Counted from the first letter of the stretch, positions 17,011 to 26,714 are shown. The stretch is 62,513 bases of DNA from Thermodesulfovibrio sp. N1 (GCF_001707915.1 NZ_MAVV01000004.1:1-62513); one strand, 5' to 3'. Notes: generated by a model not told the origin, from the letters alone. Numbers and translations: made by a program.

Positions 17011-17237
17011 TCAACTTCCTCAACTTCAATCCTTGATGCTACCCCTTTGCCCAATGCAACATCATAACCATTTATTTCTAAAAGAACAGGACCACCTAAA
17101 AAAGAACTTTTTTTGATAGTAACAATATCACCTATATGAATACCCAAACACTGAAGATGCTGCCTAATTCCTCTTCCACCTGAAATTTTTAAAATTTTTA
17201 CCTTTTTTCCATTATCTATATTAACCAATGTTTTCAT
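17007..17237 (-). CDS. feoA: Ferrous iron transport accessory protein FeoA
   Basis: This 76-residue SH3-like cytosolic protein is required for FeoB activity. Visible family pattern: LKISGGRGIRQHLQCLGIHIGDIVTIKK and a closing LGKGVASRIEV. The ATG is preceded by TGTGAGGG. It is the first gene of feoAB. Upstream, arms ACTATT (17258-17263) and AATAGT (17283-17288) could be part of a metalloregulator site, but they do not match a Fur or DtxR consensus well. Confidence 0.92.
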   Translation of the reverse strand: MKTLVNIDNGKKVKILKISGGRGIRQHLQCLGIHIGDIVTIKKSSFLGGPVLLEINGYDVALGKGVASRIEVEEVE

Positions 17238-17335
17238 TATACCCTCACATTAAAAAAACTATTGTTAATAATAAAACATTTTAATAGTCTGTTGCAATAA
17301 AATGGTAATGCACAATATGTATGTATTTCTAAAAT

Positions 17336-17365
17336 TTGCCAAAAAAATGATGATTTTGATATATT
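17336..17365 (+). promoter_or_regulatory. Candidate promoter of the tRNA gene
   Basis: TTGCCA (17336-17341) and TATATT (17360-17365) are separated by 18 nt and end 10 nt before the mature tRNA 5' end, the usual arrangement for a stable-RNA promoter. Confidence 0.4.
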
Positions 17366-17375
17366 ATTACTGTTC

Positions 17376-17449
17376 GGCGGCGTAGCTCAGTTGGTCAGAG
17401 CAGACGGCTCATATCCGTCGTGTCAGGGGTTCGAATCCCTTCGCCGCCA
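17376..17449 (+). tRNA. tRNA-Met (anticodon CAT), probably elongator
   Basis: A full cloverleaf can be drawn: a 7 bp acceptor stem (GGCGGCG with CGCCGCC, discriminator A), a D arm with AGTTGGTCAGA, anticodon stem GACGG/CCGTC with loop CTCATAT giving anticodon CAT, and a T arm AGGGG-TTCGAAT-CCCTT. The 3' CCA is not encoded. The fully paired acceptor (first base pair G-C) excludes the initiator. A tRNA-Ile2 with modified CAT is possible, but the body resembles elongator Met. A T-run follows directly. Confidence 0.93.
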
Positions 17450-17453
17450 TTTT

Positions 17454-18689
17454 TTATTCTATAATTTCCCAGAAAGGTAAAAATTTTACCGAAGTATTAT
17501 CAACTTTCACTGTTTCTTTAAAACCAAGATTTACAATCCATGCTTCCTCAGTTTTATATTTTGCAATAAAACTTTTAAGTGACCTCTCTATTTTTGGGAA
17601 TCTTGTACACTTTGCCTCTACTGGAATTATCCTGTCTTTTAAATCTACTATAAAGTCTACTTCTGCTTTATCTTTAGTTCGCCAGTAATGAATTGTTACA
17701 CCAGTTCTTGCAAATTTATCAATCAGAAGATTGTAAATAAGATTTTGAAATAGGAAACCAGCTTGAAAAGTTTCTGTTAATTTACCAAATAATCCTATCG
17801 CATAATTTCTTAAACCCAAATCATTAAAATAAAAAATAGGAGTTTTAGAAATTTCCTTTCTTATATTTCTGAAAAAAGGCGTTATTCTTCTTATAACAAA
17901 AGTTTTTTCAGCATAGTAAATATAATTCTTAATTGTCTGAAGAGATGCTCCTACAGTGGTTGATAATTCATTGAAATTAACAAGATTTCCTATCTGAGAT
18001 GAAAGAATTTTTATTAGATTTGAAAATACACCAATTTTCTCAATTTTCAATAAAAATGATATGTCCTTTTCTATGTAACTTCTAAATATCTCATCAATAA
18101 TCATTTTTTTTTCGTGAAGAGTCTCTTCAAGAACAACTCTTGGATATCCACCAAAATTCATATATTCCATAAATAAATTCATTGCCTGCTGATCTATTTT
18201 CAAGTATTCATTGAGCATTTCTTCATATTTATATTCTGTTTTAAAGTTTAAAAACTCCTTTAAAGACAGTGTGTTTAACTCAAAAATTCTTTTTCTACCA
18301 ATTAATGATTCTTTTATTTTTTCTTTCAAATCAACACCACCAGAACCAGAAACAATAAACTTATATGGTAAGTTCATATCATAAAGTCCTTTTAAAAAAA
18401 ATCCAGCATTTTCCTTTCTCTGTATCTCATCAATGAAAACATAGCCTTTCTTATTTCCAAACTCAAGCTTAAGCCTTTGAACCAGATCTAACTGTGTTTT
18501 GAAATGTGGCATATCCCTCTCAAAATCAAGACTTAAAAAAAGAGTTTTTTCTCCTTTTTTATTGAGATAATCTTGTAAAATATTCATAAGTGTAGTTTTT
18601 CCTGCCTGTCTTGGACCAACTATGAAGGAAATCTCCTTCTTATATAGATGCTCAATTAATTCTTGAAAAATGTATCTTTTTATAAGCAT
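17454..18689 (-). CDS. AAA ATPase with DUF4143 domain
   Basis: This 411-residue protein is of the widespread ATP-binding AAA_14/DUF4143 family. Walker A is GPRQAGKTT (25-33) and Walker B is YVFIDEIQ. A winged-helix middle region follows, and the C-terminal DUF4143 part contains a nuclease-like D-x(n)-ExK core (EVDFIVDLKDRIIPVEAKC). The function is unknown; related genes are often scattered, strain-variable and sometimes linked to mobile DNA or toxin-like roles. The 3' end stops 4 nt from the tRNA-Met gene, convergent to it. It appears monocistronic. Confidence 0.85.
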   Translation of the reverse strand: MLIKRYIFQELIEHLYKKEISFIVGPRQAGKTTLMNILQDYLNKKGEKTLFLSLDFERDMPHFKTQLDLVQRLKLEFGNKKGYVFIDEIQRKENAGFFLKGLYDMNLPYKFIVSGSGGVDLKEKIKESLIGRKRIFELNTLSLKEFLNFKTEYKYEEMLNEYLKIDQQAMNLFMEYMNFGGYPRVVLEETLHEKKMIIDEIFRSYIEKDISFLLKIEKIGVFSNLIKILSSQIGNLVNFNELSTTVGASLQTIKNYIYYAEKTFVIRRITPFFRNIRKEISKTPIFYFNDLGLRNYAIGLFGKLTETFQAGFLFQNLIYNLLIDKFARTGVTIHYWRTKDKAEVDFIVDLKDRIIPVEAKCTRFPKIERSLKSFIAKYKTEEAWIVNLGFKETVKVDNTSVKFLPFWEIIE

Positions 18690-18740
18690 GCTTTATTATA
18701 AACCCGAGAAAAATAAAAGTCAAGTTAAAAAATTATCGGA

Positions 18741-20870
18741 TTATTTTATTATTGGTTCCATTTCTAAAGCGGGATGGTTAACTTTTGTGAGAAATTCTAA
18801 TAGGCATTCTATGTCTTCACAGACTGTTTCATCGGCAATTTTATCCATTAGATCAGATATGCCTTCTTCATCAACTCTTTTCTTGAAGCTCTCTTTTATT
18901 CTTTCTTTTAACTCCTTTGGCATCCATACAATTCTTCTTATTCCACCATCACCTTTAAGAAACTTTCTTGAAGTAATGTAATTTACTCCAACTCCCATAA
19001 ATCCCGGAGTTTGAACTCCACCACCTATCATACCTGCAAGGGTTGAAAACTTCATACCAATTGGTGTCATTCCACCATATCCTCTGTTTACAATCAATAC
19101 TCCGTTTGCCTCTGGAACTACTGCTACAATACATTCAAAGCATCCACAGGATGTCATAGGATTTTCCATTATTGAGTAAAGATTTATTGTCTCTGTTTCA
19201 CCGCCAGAGTGTTTTTTTACATATTCATCTATTCCACTGTATCTACCATAAACTGGATCAAGTAGCTCACCTTTTTCAACTGGCTGATTTCCACCTGTTG
19301 GTTCAATCTCATAGGCTGCCTTTGCATCAAGCCATGTAAAGGCTCCGCATAATCCAGGACGTTCTGGTGTTATCACACATACATGCTTTGGAGCAAAACT
19401 CTGACAGAGCAAACAGGAGTAAAATTTATCAACATCTTCATCTGTTAGCTTGGCAAGCCTTAAATCTCTCTCCTTGTACTGTTTTCTTGCCTCTTGTCTT
19501 AAATTAATAACATCTTCTTGATTAATATAAAGATAAACCTCAACTTTATCAACAATACTACGAAATCTTGCCTTTGTCATTGTGGTCAAGATTACTCCAA
19601 GATGTTCCAGGGTTATGCCAGCTTCCTTTGCTTTTTTGCTTATTCTTATCCAGTTTATGTCTCTCTGACCGATGTGCCAAAGTCCCTCTGCTTCATTTAT
19701 AAAAGTATGAATCTGACGCTCAATGACAGGTTCAAAATCCTTCTGCATCTTTTTACCAGCCACATTAATAATTATTCCGAGAGGCATCTGTCCACCCTTT
19801 TCATAACGAAATTGCCATTCTTTGCCAATTATGTGAATTTTTTCATCCTCTATTTCTGTTAAATCTTTCATTTGGACTAATTCAAAGGCTGGTGTTCTTT
19901 GTCCACCAAATTCAATAAATGTATCTTCCTTCCTTACTCTCTCTCCTTCAAAGGCTGGTCCATAGGAAACTGGAATTGGAGGTTTTTCAACAACTATCTT
20001 TAATCCCCTTGTCTCAATTGCTTTTTTAACAATTTTTGAATAGTCCTTTTCAGTGACTAAAAGGGGATATTCAGCAATCTCATTAATAATTATTTCTGGT
20101 AAATCCTGATCTATTATTACAGGGCAGGCAAAAAACATAGCTACTGAAGCAGTAGCCACTGCTAATTCATTAATTTGTCCAAAAGAGATTGCAAAGGCGT
20201 TAACTCTCTTTCTTACATAATCAATGATCGCATCTTTCTGTCCTGGAGTCTGACCTCCAAAAATAAGAGAAGCTCTTAAAGCCCAGTCTATTACATACAA
20301 TGTTTCTTCAATATTTTTGCCTACAGGAACAACATAGGCTTCAAAACCGAATCTTTCACCTGCTGTTATAAATTCTTCAGCAACAGGACCAATTAAAAAA
20401 GTAAGAATTTTCTTTTCCTGAAGCTCTTTCACAATTTTCAACAAATCATCTGGATTTAATTCCCCAAGTAAAACTGCCACTGCTGGAATTCTTCCATCAA
20501 CAAGCTGAACTCCAAGAGTTCTCTGAATTGTATCGCCAAGAAAACCATAGTAAGGAGTTTCTTTATTTTCCTGATTAATGTATTGAAGAGTAAGATAAAT
20601 TTCTCCAATATATAAATATGCAAGGCCAAGATTTTTTAAGTCATTCTGGTTTTTAAGTTTAGGTATGATTTCCTCAAGAAATTTTTTCATTTCATCAACT
20701 CTGTTGATTTTTATACCTTCAAGAGCATAAATTAAAGGAATTCCATAAGCAGTATCTGGAAGTTCAAAAGAAACTATACCTTTTTTTGAGACAATCTTTA
20801 AAAGATTGTTTATCTTGTCTGATAGATTATCTATAACTTTTCTTGTGATTTCTAAAATCTGATCTATCAA
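18741..20870 (-). CDS. acsB: Acetyl-CoA synthase (CODH/ACS beta subunit)
   Basis: This enzyme joins a corrinoid-bound methyl group, CO and CoA into acetyl-CoA at its nickel A-cluster (Wood-Ljungdahl pathway). The 709-residue protein is of full bacterial length, so it keeps the N-terminal CODH-contact domain missing in archaeal CdhC. All six A-cluster cysteines are present: Cys486, 489, 498 and 508 (CLLC...C...C) and Cys575/577 (SCGCF). The start codon is TTG at 20870, with AAGGAG upstream; it overlaps the acsC stop as TTGA. It follows acsC directly. CO dehydrogenase, the small corrinoid subunit and the methyltransferase genes are not in this window. Confidence 0.95.
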   Translation of the reverse strand: MIDQILEITRKVIDNLSDKINNLLKIVSKKGIVSFELPDTAYGIPLIYALEGIKINRVDEMKKFLEEIIPKLKNQNDLKNLGLAYLYIGEIYLTLQYINQENKETPYYGFLGDTIQRTLGVQLVDGRIPAVAVLLGELNPDDLLKIVKELQEKKILTFLIGPVAEEFITAGERFGFEAYVVPVGKNIEETLYVIDWALRASLIFGGQTPGQKDAIIDYVRKRVNAFAISFGQINELAVATASVAMFFACPVIIDQDLPEIIINEIAEYPLLVTEKDYSKIVKKAIETRGLKIVVEKPPIPVSYGPAFEGERVRKEDTFIEFGGQRTPAFELVQMKDLTEIEDEKIHIIGKEWQFRYEKGGQMPLGIIINVAGKKMQKDFEPVIERQIHTFINEAEGLWHIGQRDINWIRISKKAKEAGITLEHLGVILTTMTKARFRSIVDKVEVYLYINQEDVINLRQEARKQYKERDLRLAKLTDEDVDKFYSCLLCQSFAPKHVCVITPERPGLCGAFTWLDAKAAYEIEPTGGNQPVEKGELLDPVYGRYSGIDEYVKKHSGGETETINLYSIMENPMTSCGCFECIVAVVPEANGVLIVNRGYGGMTPIGMKFSTLAGMIGGGVQTPGFMGVGVNYITSRKFLKGDGGIRRIVWMPKELKERIKESFKKRVDEEGISDLMDKIADETVCEDIECLLEFLTKVNHPALEMEPIIK

Positions 20871-22210
20871 ACTTTACTCCTTACATAATTTTTCAAAAAT
20901 GCCGGGATTGCACTTGCTTCTTTAGTTCCTATTATAACCTTCCATCCTGGGAGTTTATCTTCAATGGCACTTTTTAGCATGGCAACATATCCGGGAATTA
21001 TTAATTCTCTGTGAGCTAATTTTTGTTCTATTCCACTTTCTTTTATAAACTGAGCAATTTTACTTGCTGAAAATTTACCTGCAGCCCAGGCTGTAAGAAC
21101 ACTTAACCCATCACAATCCATTATAGCAAGCCAGGTTGGAACTTTACTATTTTCAATCTCACCTTTAACAAGGAAATAGGTAAGAGCAAAATTAGTTGTA
21201 ACAATAAGAGGACTATTTTCATCGGGCTCGCCAACTTTATATATATCCTCTTTTACCTGCATAGGCACTTGCGGATCTGAATATATATTCTGTCTCAATG
21301 TAAATAAAATGAGATTTTTCCATTTTGGAATTTCATTCAAAACTACAATTGATGAATATTTAAGAATTGCTACAGAGGCAAGAACTGTCTCATAAAATGA
21401 TTCTTTTTCTTTAATAAAAGTGAAAATCGGATATCCAACTGCTTTAACTCTCTTTTTTAATGAAGCACGCCTTATCAATGTATTGTCAATTAAAAGTTCA
21501 CGGGCGCTATTTGGTTGAGTATCAATAAGTATATCTTCAAATCCAAGATTTTGAATTCTCTCAACAATTGAAATAACATTCTGTATTCCATAAGCTGTAA
21601 CAGTAAGTGGAACATTATATTTTTTAGCTAAAGATGTCATTTGATTTACATTTTTCTCATTTGCTCCATAAAGAATTGGACGATTGTTTGATATAAGGGG
21701 CAAAGATTGTTCTACAGATTCAGGATTGAAGGTTCCGAAGATTATAGGAATTTCGGCTTTTTTGATTATTTTTTCTACAGCTTCTTTAAATTTCTGTGGA
21801 TTATTAGATTCATTTTCAAGAAAAACAGCATCAATTTTAAGAAACTCGCCTACTCTTTCAATCTGGGAATCCAAAATTTTATTAACTTGTTCCTCTATAT
21901 TTTCATCAGTGTCTTTTATTCTTAAAGCTAAAACTGTCGGATGAAAAAATTTCTTTTCATGCCTGTATAGGCACTGTTCTTCTCCAATTTTTATAGAATT
22001 ATTTTTAGGTCCAAAAATTATACCTCGAATTGGTGGGGTTGCTGCCTCTTTAAGTTTTGCTTTAACTTCCTCAGATGCCTCAGGGCATTGTTCAATTTCT
22101 GCTTGACTCTGTGCAACTTTCATTGCAAAGGCAAGACATGTTGGAAAGCCACATTTTTTACAATTTGTTTTAGGAAGCAGTTTAAATATTTCTATTCCTG
22201 TAAGTGCCAT
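20867..22210 (-). CDS. acsC: Corrinoid iron-sulfur protein, large (gamma) subunit
   Basis: This protein carries the methyl group on cobalamin to acetyl-CoA synthase. The 447 residues begin with a [4Fe-4S] domain with ligands C17, C20, C25 and C42 (NCKKCGFPTC...QC), then a TIM-barrel-like region and a C-terminal corrinoid-binding domain (AWAAGKFSASKIAQFI). The length equals that of known AcsC/CdhE. It lies 53 nt after alaS and overlaps acsB by 4 nt. The usual partner acsD is not adjacent, so the small subunit must be encoded elsewhere. Confidence 0.94.
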   Translation of the reverse strand: MALTGIEIFKLLPKTNCKKCGFPTCLAFAMKVAQSQAEIEQCPEASEEVKAKLKEAATPPIRGIIFGPKNNSIKIGEEQCLYRHEKKFFHPTVLALRIKDTDENIEEQVNKILDSQIERVGEFLKIDAVFLENESNNPQKFKEAVEKIIKKAEIPIIFGTFNPESVEQSLPLISNNRPILYGANEKNVNQMTSLAKKYNVPLTVTAYGIQNVISIVERIQNLGFEDILIDTQPNSARELLIDNTLIRRASLKKRVKAVGYPIFTFIKEKESFYETVLASVAILKYSSIVVLNEIPKWKNLILFTLRQNIYSDPQVPMQVKEDIYKVGEPDENSPLIVTTNFALTYFLVKGEIENSKVPTWLAIMDCDGLSVLTAWAAGKFSASKIAQFIKESGIEQKLAHRELIIPGYVAMLKSAIEDKLPGWKVIIGTKEASAIPAFLKNYVRSKV

Positions 22211-22263
22211 TTTGTCTCCTTAAAAAAGAATTACCCCATCAAAAGACAAGAAAGAAGTAAATA

Positions 22264-24885
22264 TTAGTTTTCAATTAATTTGTAAAATACCTCTATCGCT
22301 TTGTCAAGGCTTTCACCATCTGGACATCCACCCTGGGCAGAATCAACCCTTCCACCACCTTTACCGCCAACTGTTTGCGATATGTTCTTCAAAAGTTTTC
22401 CAGCATCATACCTGTCTGTTGCATCTTTAGTGACTGAGAGAATCAAAACACCCTGTCCATCTGTTTTAGATGCAAGTAAGATAACGGATGGATGAAGCTT
22501 TTCTTTTAATTTATCTGAAAGAGTTCTTAAAGCTTTTGTGTCAAACCCTTCAAATTTTAATGCTAATGCCTTAACACCCTTTATATCTTTTGCCTGTTTT
22601 ATAAATTCATCAATGTTTTGACTAATAAGTTTTTCCTTAAGGATTTCAATTTCTTGCCCCTTTGTCTTTAAATCATTAATAAGTCTTTCTACTGCTTTTA
22701 CCGGCTCAGCTGATTTAAGAAGTTGCGATATATTTTTTATCTGTTCTCTGTAGGAGTTTGCATATTCATAGGCTTGAGAACCAGTTACAGCTTCAATCCT
22801 TCTAATTCCTGAGGCAACAGAGCCTTCAGAAATAATATAAAAACTTCCTATTTCACCTGTCTGGCTACAGTGAGTACCACCACAAAGTTCTTTGCTAAAT
22901 CCAAGAATTTTAACAACTCTTACAGTATCTTCATATTTATCTTCAAAAAGAGCCATAACTCCCTCATTCAAAGCTTCATCAAGGGATTTTATCTCTGTTT
23001 TGACAGGAAGATTTTCAAGTATTTTTTCATTAACAATTCTTTCAATTTCTCTTAATTCCTCATCAGTTACTGCTTCAAAATGGGTAAAATCAAAGCGAAG
23101 TCTGTCTGGTGCAACAAGACTTCCTGCCTGCTTTACATGTTCCCCAACAATACTCTTTAATGCTGAATGAAGAAGATGCGTTGCTGTATGATTCCTTGCA
23201 ATTGATTTTCTTCTATCTATATCAATCTTTGCAAAAACTCTGTCATCTTCTTTTATGCTTCCTTCAATAACTATAACTTTATGGCAGTGAAGGTCTACTA
23301 TTTTCTTTGTATCAATAACTTCTGCCTTACCTGTATTAGAAATTATTATACCTGTATCACCAACCTGTCCACCTGATTCAGCATAAAAAGGGGTTTCATA
23401 AAGAAAAATTTCTCCTTCTTCACCTGCATCAAGCGTTTTTACAATCTCACCATTTTTGACAATAGCGTATATTGCTGTCTCTGTTTCATGCTCAGTGTAA
23501 CCTATAAATCTTAAACCCTCAGCCTCCTGCCTCAACTGTTTATAAACTTCACTTATTCCAACTTCCTGAGCTTTTCCAGCTGCCTTAGCACGTTCCCTTT
23601 GTTTATTTAATTCCCGATAAAAACCAGTTTCGTCAATCTGTAAATCCTTTTCCTGAACCATTTCCCTTATTAAATCAATGGGCAAACCAAAGGTATCATA
23701 AAGTCTAAAAATCTCTTCCCCAGGAATCATATTTGAGCTGGATTTTTTAATATTTTCAAGAATTTCATCAAAGACTTGCTGAGCCCTTTCAAGGCTTTTT
23801 AAGAATCTCTCTTCTTCTATTTTTATAACCTTTTCAATCCTTTTTCTTTCAGAGACAATCTCAGGATATACTGTTCCAAGAGAGGTAACTACAGGCTCAA
23901 CAAATTTATAAAAAGCAACACTGTCATGCTGAAGAAGTTTAATATGTCTGCAGGCTCTTCTTATAATTCTTCTTAAAACATAGCCTCTACCTTCATTAGA
24001 AGGAATTAACCCTTCAGCTATCAAAAAAGTAGAAGCTCTGATATGATCTGCAATTACTTTTATTGAGATATCAGTTTTTCTCTCTTTACCATAATTAACA
24101 TTCAAAACAGAACAAATTTTTGAAATTATTGGTTCAAAAAGGTCTGTATCGAAATTTGTTCTTTTCCCCTGAAGCACCGCTGTGATTCTTTCAAGTCCCA
24201 TTCCTGTATCAATACTTGGTTTTGGAAGGGGAGTTAGTTTGCCTTCCTCATTTTTGTTATACTGCATAAAAACAAGATTCCACAGTTCAAGAAATCTGTC
24301 ACAGTCACAACCAACAGAGCAGTCTGGTTTACCGCATCCAAAGTCTTCTCCTTGATCAATTATAATTTCTGAACAAGGTCCACAGGGACCTGTATCACCC
24401 ATCTGCCAGAAGTTATCTTTTTCACCAAGGCGAACTATCCTTTCTGATGGAATACCAACTTCTTTTTCCCAAATATGAGCAGATTCATCATCATCTTTAT
24501 ATATTGAAACCCAGAGTTTTTCCTTTGGAAGTTTAAAATACTCTGTTAAAAGCTCCCATGCAAAAAGAATTGCTTCTTTCTTAAAGTAATCTCCAAATGA
24601 GAAGTTTCCAAGCATTTCAAAAAATGTATGATGCCTTGCGGTAAAACCAACATTTTCAAGGTCACTGTGTTTTCCGCCTGCCCGTATGCATTTCTGACAA
24701 GTGGTGGCTCTGCTATAAGGTCTTTGCTCTTCACCAAGAAAAACCCTTTTAAACTGAACCATACCAGCATTTGTAAATAATAAAGATGGGTCATCCTTAG
24801 GAATAAGAGGAGAACTTTTTACAAGTTCATGTCCCTTTGAAACAAAGTATTCGAGAAAGAATCTTCTAATATCTGAACTTTGCAT
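22264..24885 (-). CDS. alaS: Alanyl-tRNA synthetase
   Basis: This class II synthetase charges tRNA-Ala. The 873 residues comprise the catalytic domain (start IRRFFLEYFVSKGH, motif 2 TARHHTFFEMLGNFS), a tRNA-recognition region, the editing domain with zinc-binding HTATHLLH and CGGTHC, and a C-terminal DHHA1-type domain ending in GGKGGGRVDSAQGG. It is complete. It sits downstream of recA-recX as in many bacteria, with a lipoprotein gene inserted 3 nt upstream, and leads into acsC. Confidence 0.97.
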   Translation of the reverse strand: MQSSDIRRFFLEYFVSKGHELVKSSPLIPKDDPSLLFTNAGMVQFKRVFLGEEQRPYSRATTCQKCIRAGGKHSDLENVGFTARHHTFFEMLGNFSFGDYFKKEAILFAWELLTEYFKLPKEKLWVSIYKDDDESAHIWEKEVGIPSERIVRLGEKDNFWQMGDTGPCGPCSEIIIDQGEDFGCGKPDCSVGCDCDRFLELWNLVFMQYNKNEEGKLTPLPKPSIDTGMGLERITAVLQGKRTNFDTDLFEPIISKICSVLNVNYGKERKTDISIKVIADHIRASTFLIAEGLIPSNEGRGYVLRRIIRRACRHIKLLQHDSVAFYKFVEPVVTSLGTVYPEIVSERKRIEKVIKIEEERFLKSLERAQQVFDEILENIKKSSSNMIPGEEIFRLYDTFGLPIDLIREMVQEKDLQIDETGFYRELNKQRERAKAAGKAQEVGISEVYKQLRQEAEGLRFIGYTEHETETAIYAIVKNGEIVKTLDAGEEGEIFLYETPFYAESGGQVGDTGIIISNTGKAEVIDTKKIVDLHCHKVIVIEGSIKEDDRVFAKIDIDRRKSIARNHTATHLLHSALKSIVGEHVKQAGSLVAPDRLRFDFTHFEAVTDEELREIERIVNEKILENLPVKTEIKSLDEALNEGVMALFEDKYEDTVRVVKILGFSKELCGGTHCSQTGEIGSFYIISEGSVASGIRRIEAVTGSQAYEYANSYREQIKNISQLLKSAEPVKAVERLINDLKTKGQEIEILKEKLISQNIDEFIKQAKDIKGVKALALKFEGFDTKALRTLSDKLKEKLHPSVILLASKTDGQGVLILSVTKDATDRYDAGKLLKNISQTVGGKGGGRVDSAQGGCPDGESLDKAIEVFYKLIEN

Positions 24886-24888
24886 TAA

Positions 24889-25224
24889 TTATTCCTCACC
24901 AACTATTCTCTGTTCATTGCTAATTATATATGTCAATTTGCCATCGACAAAAATAAGCCTTGATTTTAAAATTCCCAAAGCTGATGAATAAACCCATTCC
25001 TCTCTCTGTTTTCCCTTTTCAGGAGTAAGAACCCTTACAGAAGAAGGATTACCCCATGCAAGCCTTACCTGCTCCTTTGTCATACCAAGTGCTATTTCTC
25101 CTTTTGCAATTCTTTCCTGAATATCTGGTGGATAATGCTTAATTTCATCATAGGTATATCTAACACCCTGAGAAGCACATCCCAAAATAAATAAGGCAGT
25201 CAATAAAGCAATAAAAAATTTCAT
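24889..25224 (-). CDS. Small lipoprotein, SmpA/BamE-like
   Basis: This is a predicted outer-envelope lipoprotein of 111 residues from the ATG at 25224, which has AAAGGAGGT upstream. The longer frame from 25245 has no such site. It has a signal peptide with lipobox LFILGC and the mature part starts at Cys16 (CASQG). The segment IALGMTKEQVRLAWGNPSSV matches the turn typical of SmpA/BamE-like domains, so an outer-membrane assembly role is possible but unproven. Its ATG overlaps the recX TGA as ATGA, indicating coupling. Confidence 0.78.
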   Translation of the reverse strand: MKFFIALLTALFILGCASQGVRYTYDEIKHYPPDIQERIAKGEIALGMTKEQVRLAWGNPSSVRVLTPEKGKQREEWVYSSALGILKSRLIFVDGKLTYIISNEQRIVGEE

Positions 25225-25667
25225 TTTAATACCTCCTTTAAGCATTTATTTACAGTATCCCATGAAAATCCTCTTCTGAGAAGAAATCCTGTTATTTTTA
25301 ACTTTTTTTTATCTGTAGAATCATTTTTTATTAAATGAAGTTTTCTCTGGATAAGTCTTTGAGCAATTAAAAATTCATCGATTTCTGGAACATTTTCAAG
25401 TAATTCTTTATCAATACCTTTTTTTGCAAGATAGTTTTTTATTCCCATATTTCCAAGAAATCTATCCTGTGCAATTTTTTCTGCTTTTTCAATGAATTTA
25501 GTATCATCTAAAAATCCCTTTTGCTTAAGATAAAAAACTGTCTCATCGATTTCTCTTTCAGAAAATCCTTTTCTGTTAAGTTTATCTATTAATTCAGCTT
25601 CTGTTCTATCCCTTTTAGCTATCAGCCTCAATGCGTATTTCAGTGCTTCATTCTGCTTTGTTTTCAC
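25221..25667 (-). CDS. recX: Regulatory protein RecX
   Basis: This 148-residue all-helical modulator of RecA filaments has three-helix repeats: [28 protein letters not shown], then [15 protein letters not shown]. The start codon is GTG at 25667, inside the 3' end of recA (20 nt overlap), so expression is coupled to recA. Position and sequence agree with the recA-recX-alaS order conserved in many bacteria. Confidence 0.88.
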   Translation of the reverse strand: MKTKQNEALKYALRLIAKRDRTEAELIDKLNRKGFSEREIDETVFYLKQKGFLDDTKFIEKAEKIAQDRFLGNMGIKNYLAKKGIDKELLENVPEIDEFLIAQRLIQRKLHLIKNDSTDKKKLKITGFLLRRGFSWDTVNKCLKEVLK

Positions 25668-26676
25668 CTTCCATAACCTTTGGTTGTTTTAATCCATAGG
25701 CATCAAAAACTTTTTTATAAATTTCATTAAAAATTTCAGGATGATTTTTTAAATACTCCTTAGCATTTTCCCTTCCTTGAGCAAATCTTGTTCCGTTGTA
25801 ATTGTACCAGGCACCTGATTTTTCAATAATTCCCTTTTCCACAGCAAGATCAAGAATTTCACCTGTCTTTGATATTCCTTCATTAAAGTAGATATCAAAT
25901 TCAGCCTGTTTAAAGGGAGGAGCAACTTTATTTTTTACAATTTTAACTCTTACTCTACCACCTGTTGTATCCTGTCCTTCCTTTAAGGTATCTGTCTTTC
26001 TTATGTCAAGTCTCATTGAGGCATAAAATTTTAATGCTGTTCCTCCAGGAGTTGTTTCAGGATTTCCAAACATTACACCAATTTTCTGTCTTAACTGATT
26101 TATAAAAATAACCACCGTTTGAGATTTTGATATGGCTGCAGTAAGCTTTCTTAAAGCTTGACTCATTAGCCTTGCCTGAAGCCCAGGAAGACTGTCTCCC
26201 ATCTCTCCTTCAATTTCTGCCTTTGGTACCAAAGCAGCAACTGAATCAATAACAATAATATCAACAGCTCCACTACGGACAAGAGTTTCTGTTACTTCTA
26301 AAGCTTGCTCTCCTGTGTCAGGCTGACTTATAAGTAAATTTTCAATATCAACGCCAAGTTTTGAAGCATAATTAACATCAAGGGCATGTTCAGCATCTAT
26401 AAAGGCAGCAACTCCACCAAGCCTCTGAGCTTCTGCAATTGCATGAAGTGCAAGAGTGGTTTTACCAGAGGATTCTGGTCCAAAAATCTCTATAACTCTT
26501 CCTCTCGGATATCCTCCAACACCTGTTGCTATATCAAGAGATATTGAACCTGTTGGAATTACGCTTATTCCTTCTGCCTGACCTTTTGTTCCAAGACGCA
26601 TTATAGCGCCTTTACCAAAATTTTTTTCAATTTGTGAGATGGCAATTTCTAATGCCTTTAATTTTTCCTTATTCAT
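25648..26676 (-). CDS. recA: Recombinase RecA
   Basis: This is the strand-exchange ATPase of homologous recombination and SOS co-protease. The 342 residues show Walker [10 protein letters not shown] (66-74), Walker [11 protein letters not shown], loop 1 EGEMGDS, loop 2 [20 protein letters not shown] and the acidic C-terminus. GAGGTGATTT precedes the ATG. A perfect TATAAT at 26706-26701 in the gap from thpR suggests its own promoter within the long gene run. Confidence 0.98.
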   Translation of the reverse strand: MNKEKLKALEIAISQIEKNFGKGAIMRLGTKGQAEGISVIPTGSISLDIATGVGGYPRGRVIEIFGPESSGKTTLALHAIAEAQRLGGVAAFIDAEHALDVNYASKLGVDIENLLISQPDTGEQALEVTETLVRSGAVDIIVIDSVAALVPKAEIEGEMGDSLPGLQARLMSQALRKLTAAISKSQTVVIFINQLRQKIGVMFGNPETTPGGTALKFYASMRLDIRKTDTLKEGQDTTGGRVRVKIVKNKVAPPFKQAEFDIYFNEGISKTGEILDLAVEKGIIEKSGAWYNYNGTRFAQGRENAKEYLKNHPEIFNEIYKKVFDAYGLKQPKVMEGENKAE

Positions 26677-26700
26677 AAATCACCTCATAGGCTTTTTTTT

Positions 26701-26706
26701 ATTATA
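26701..26706 (-). promoter_or_regulatory. Candidate -10 element for recA
   Basis: TATAAT on the coding strand in the 38 nt gap between thpR and recA, 25 nt before the recA ATG. No convincing -35 or LexA-type box is visible. Confidence 0.35.
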
Positions 26707-26714
26707 CCATTTAT

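Noticed and set aside
15097-17237. Feo system as a novel transporter
   Set aside because: FeoA and FeoB are ordinary in length, motifs and order.
17376-17449. tRNA-Ile2 (lysidine CAT) or initiator tRNA-Met
   Set aside because: The first acceptor pair is G-C, which excludes the initiator, and the body resembles elongator Met; Ile2 cannot be fully excluded.
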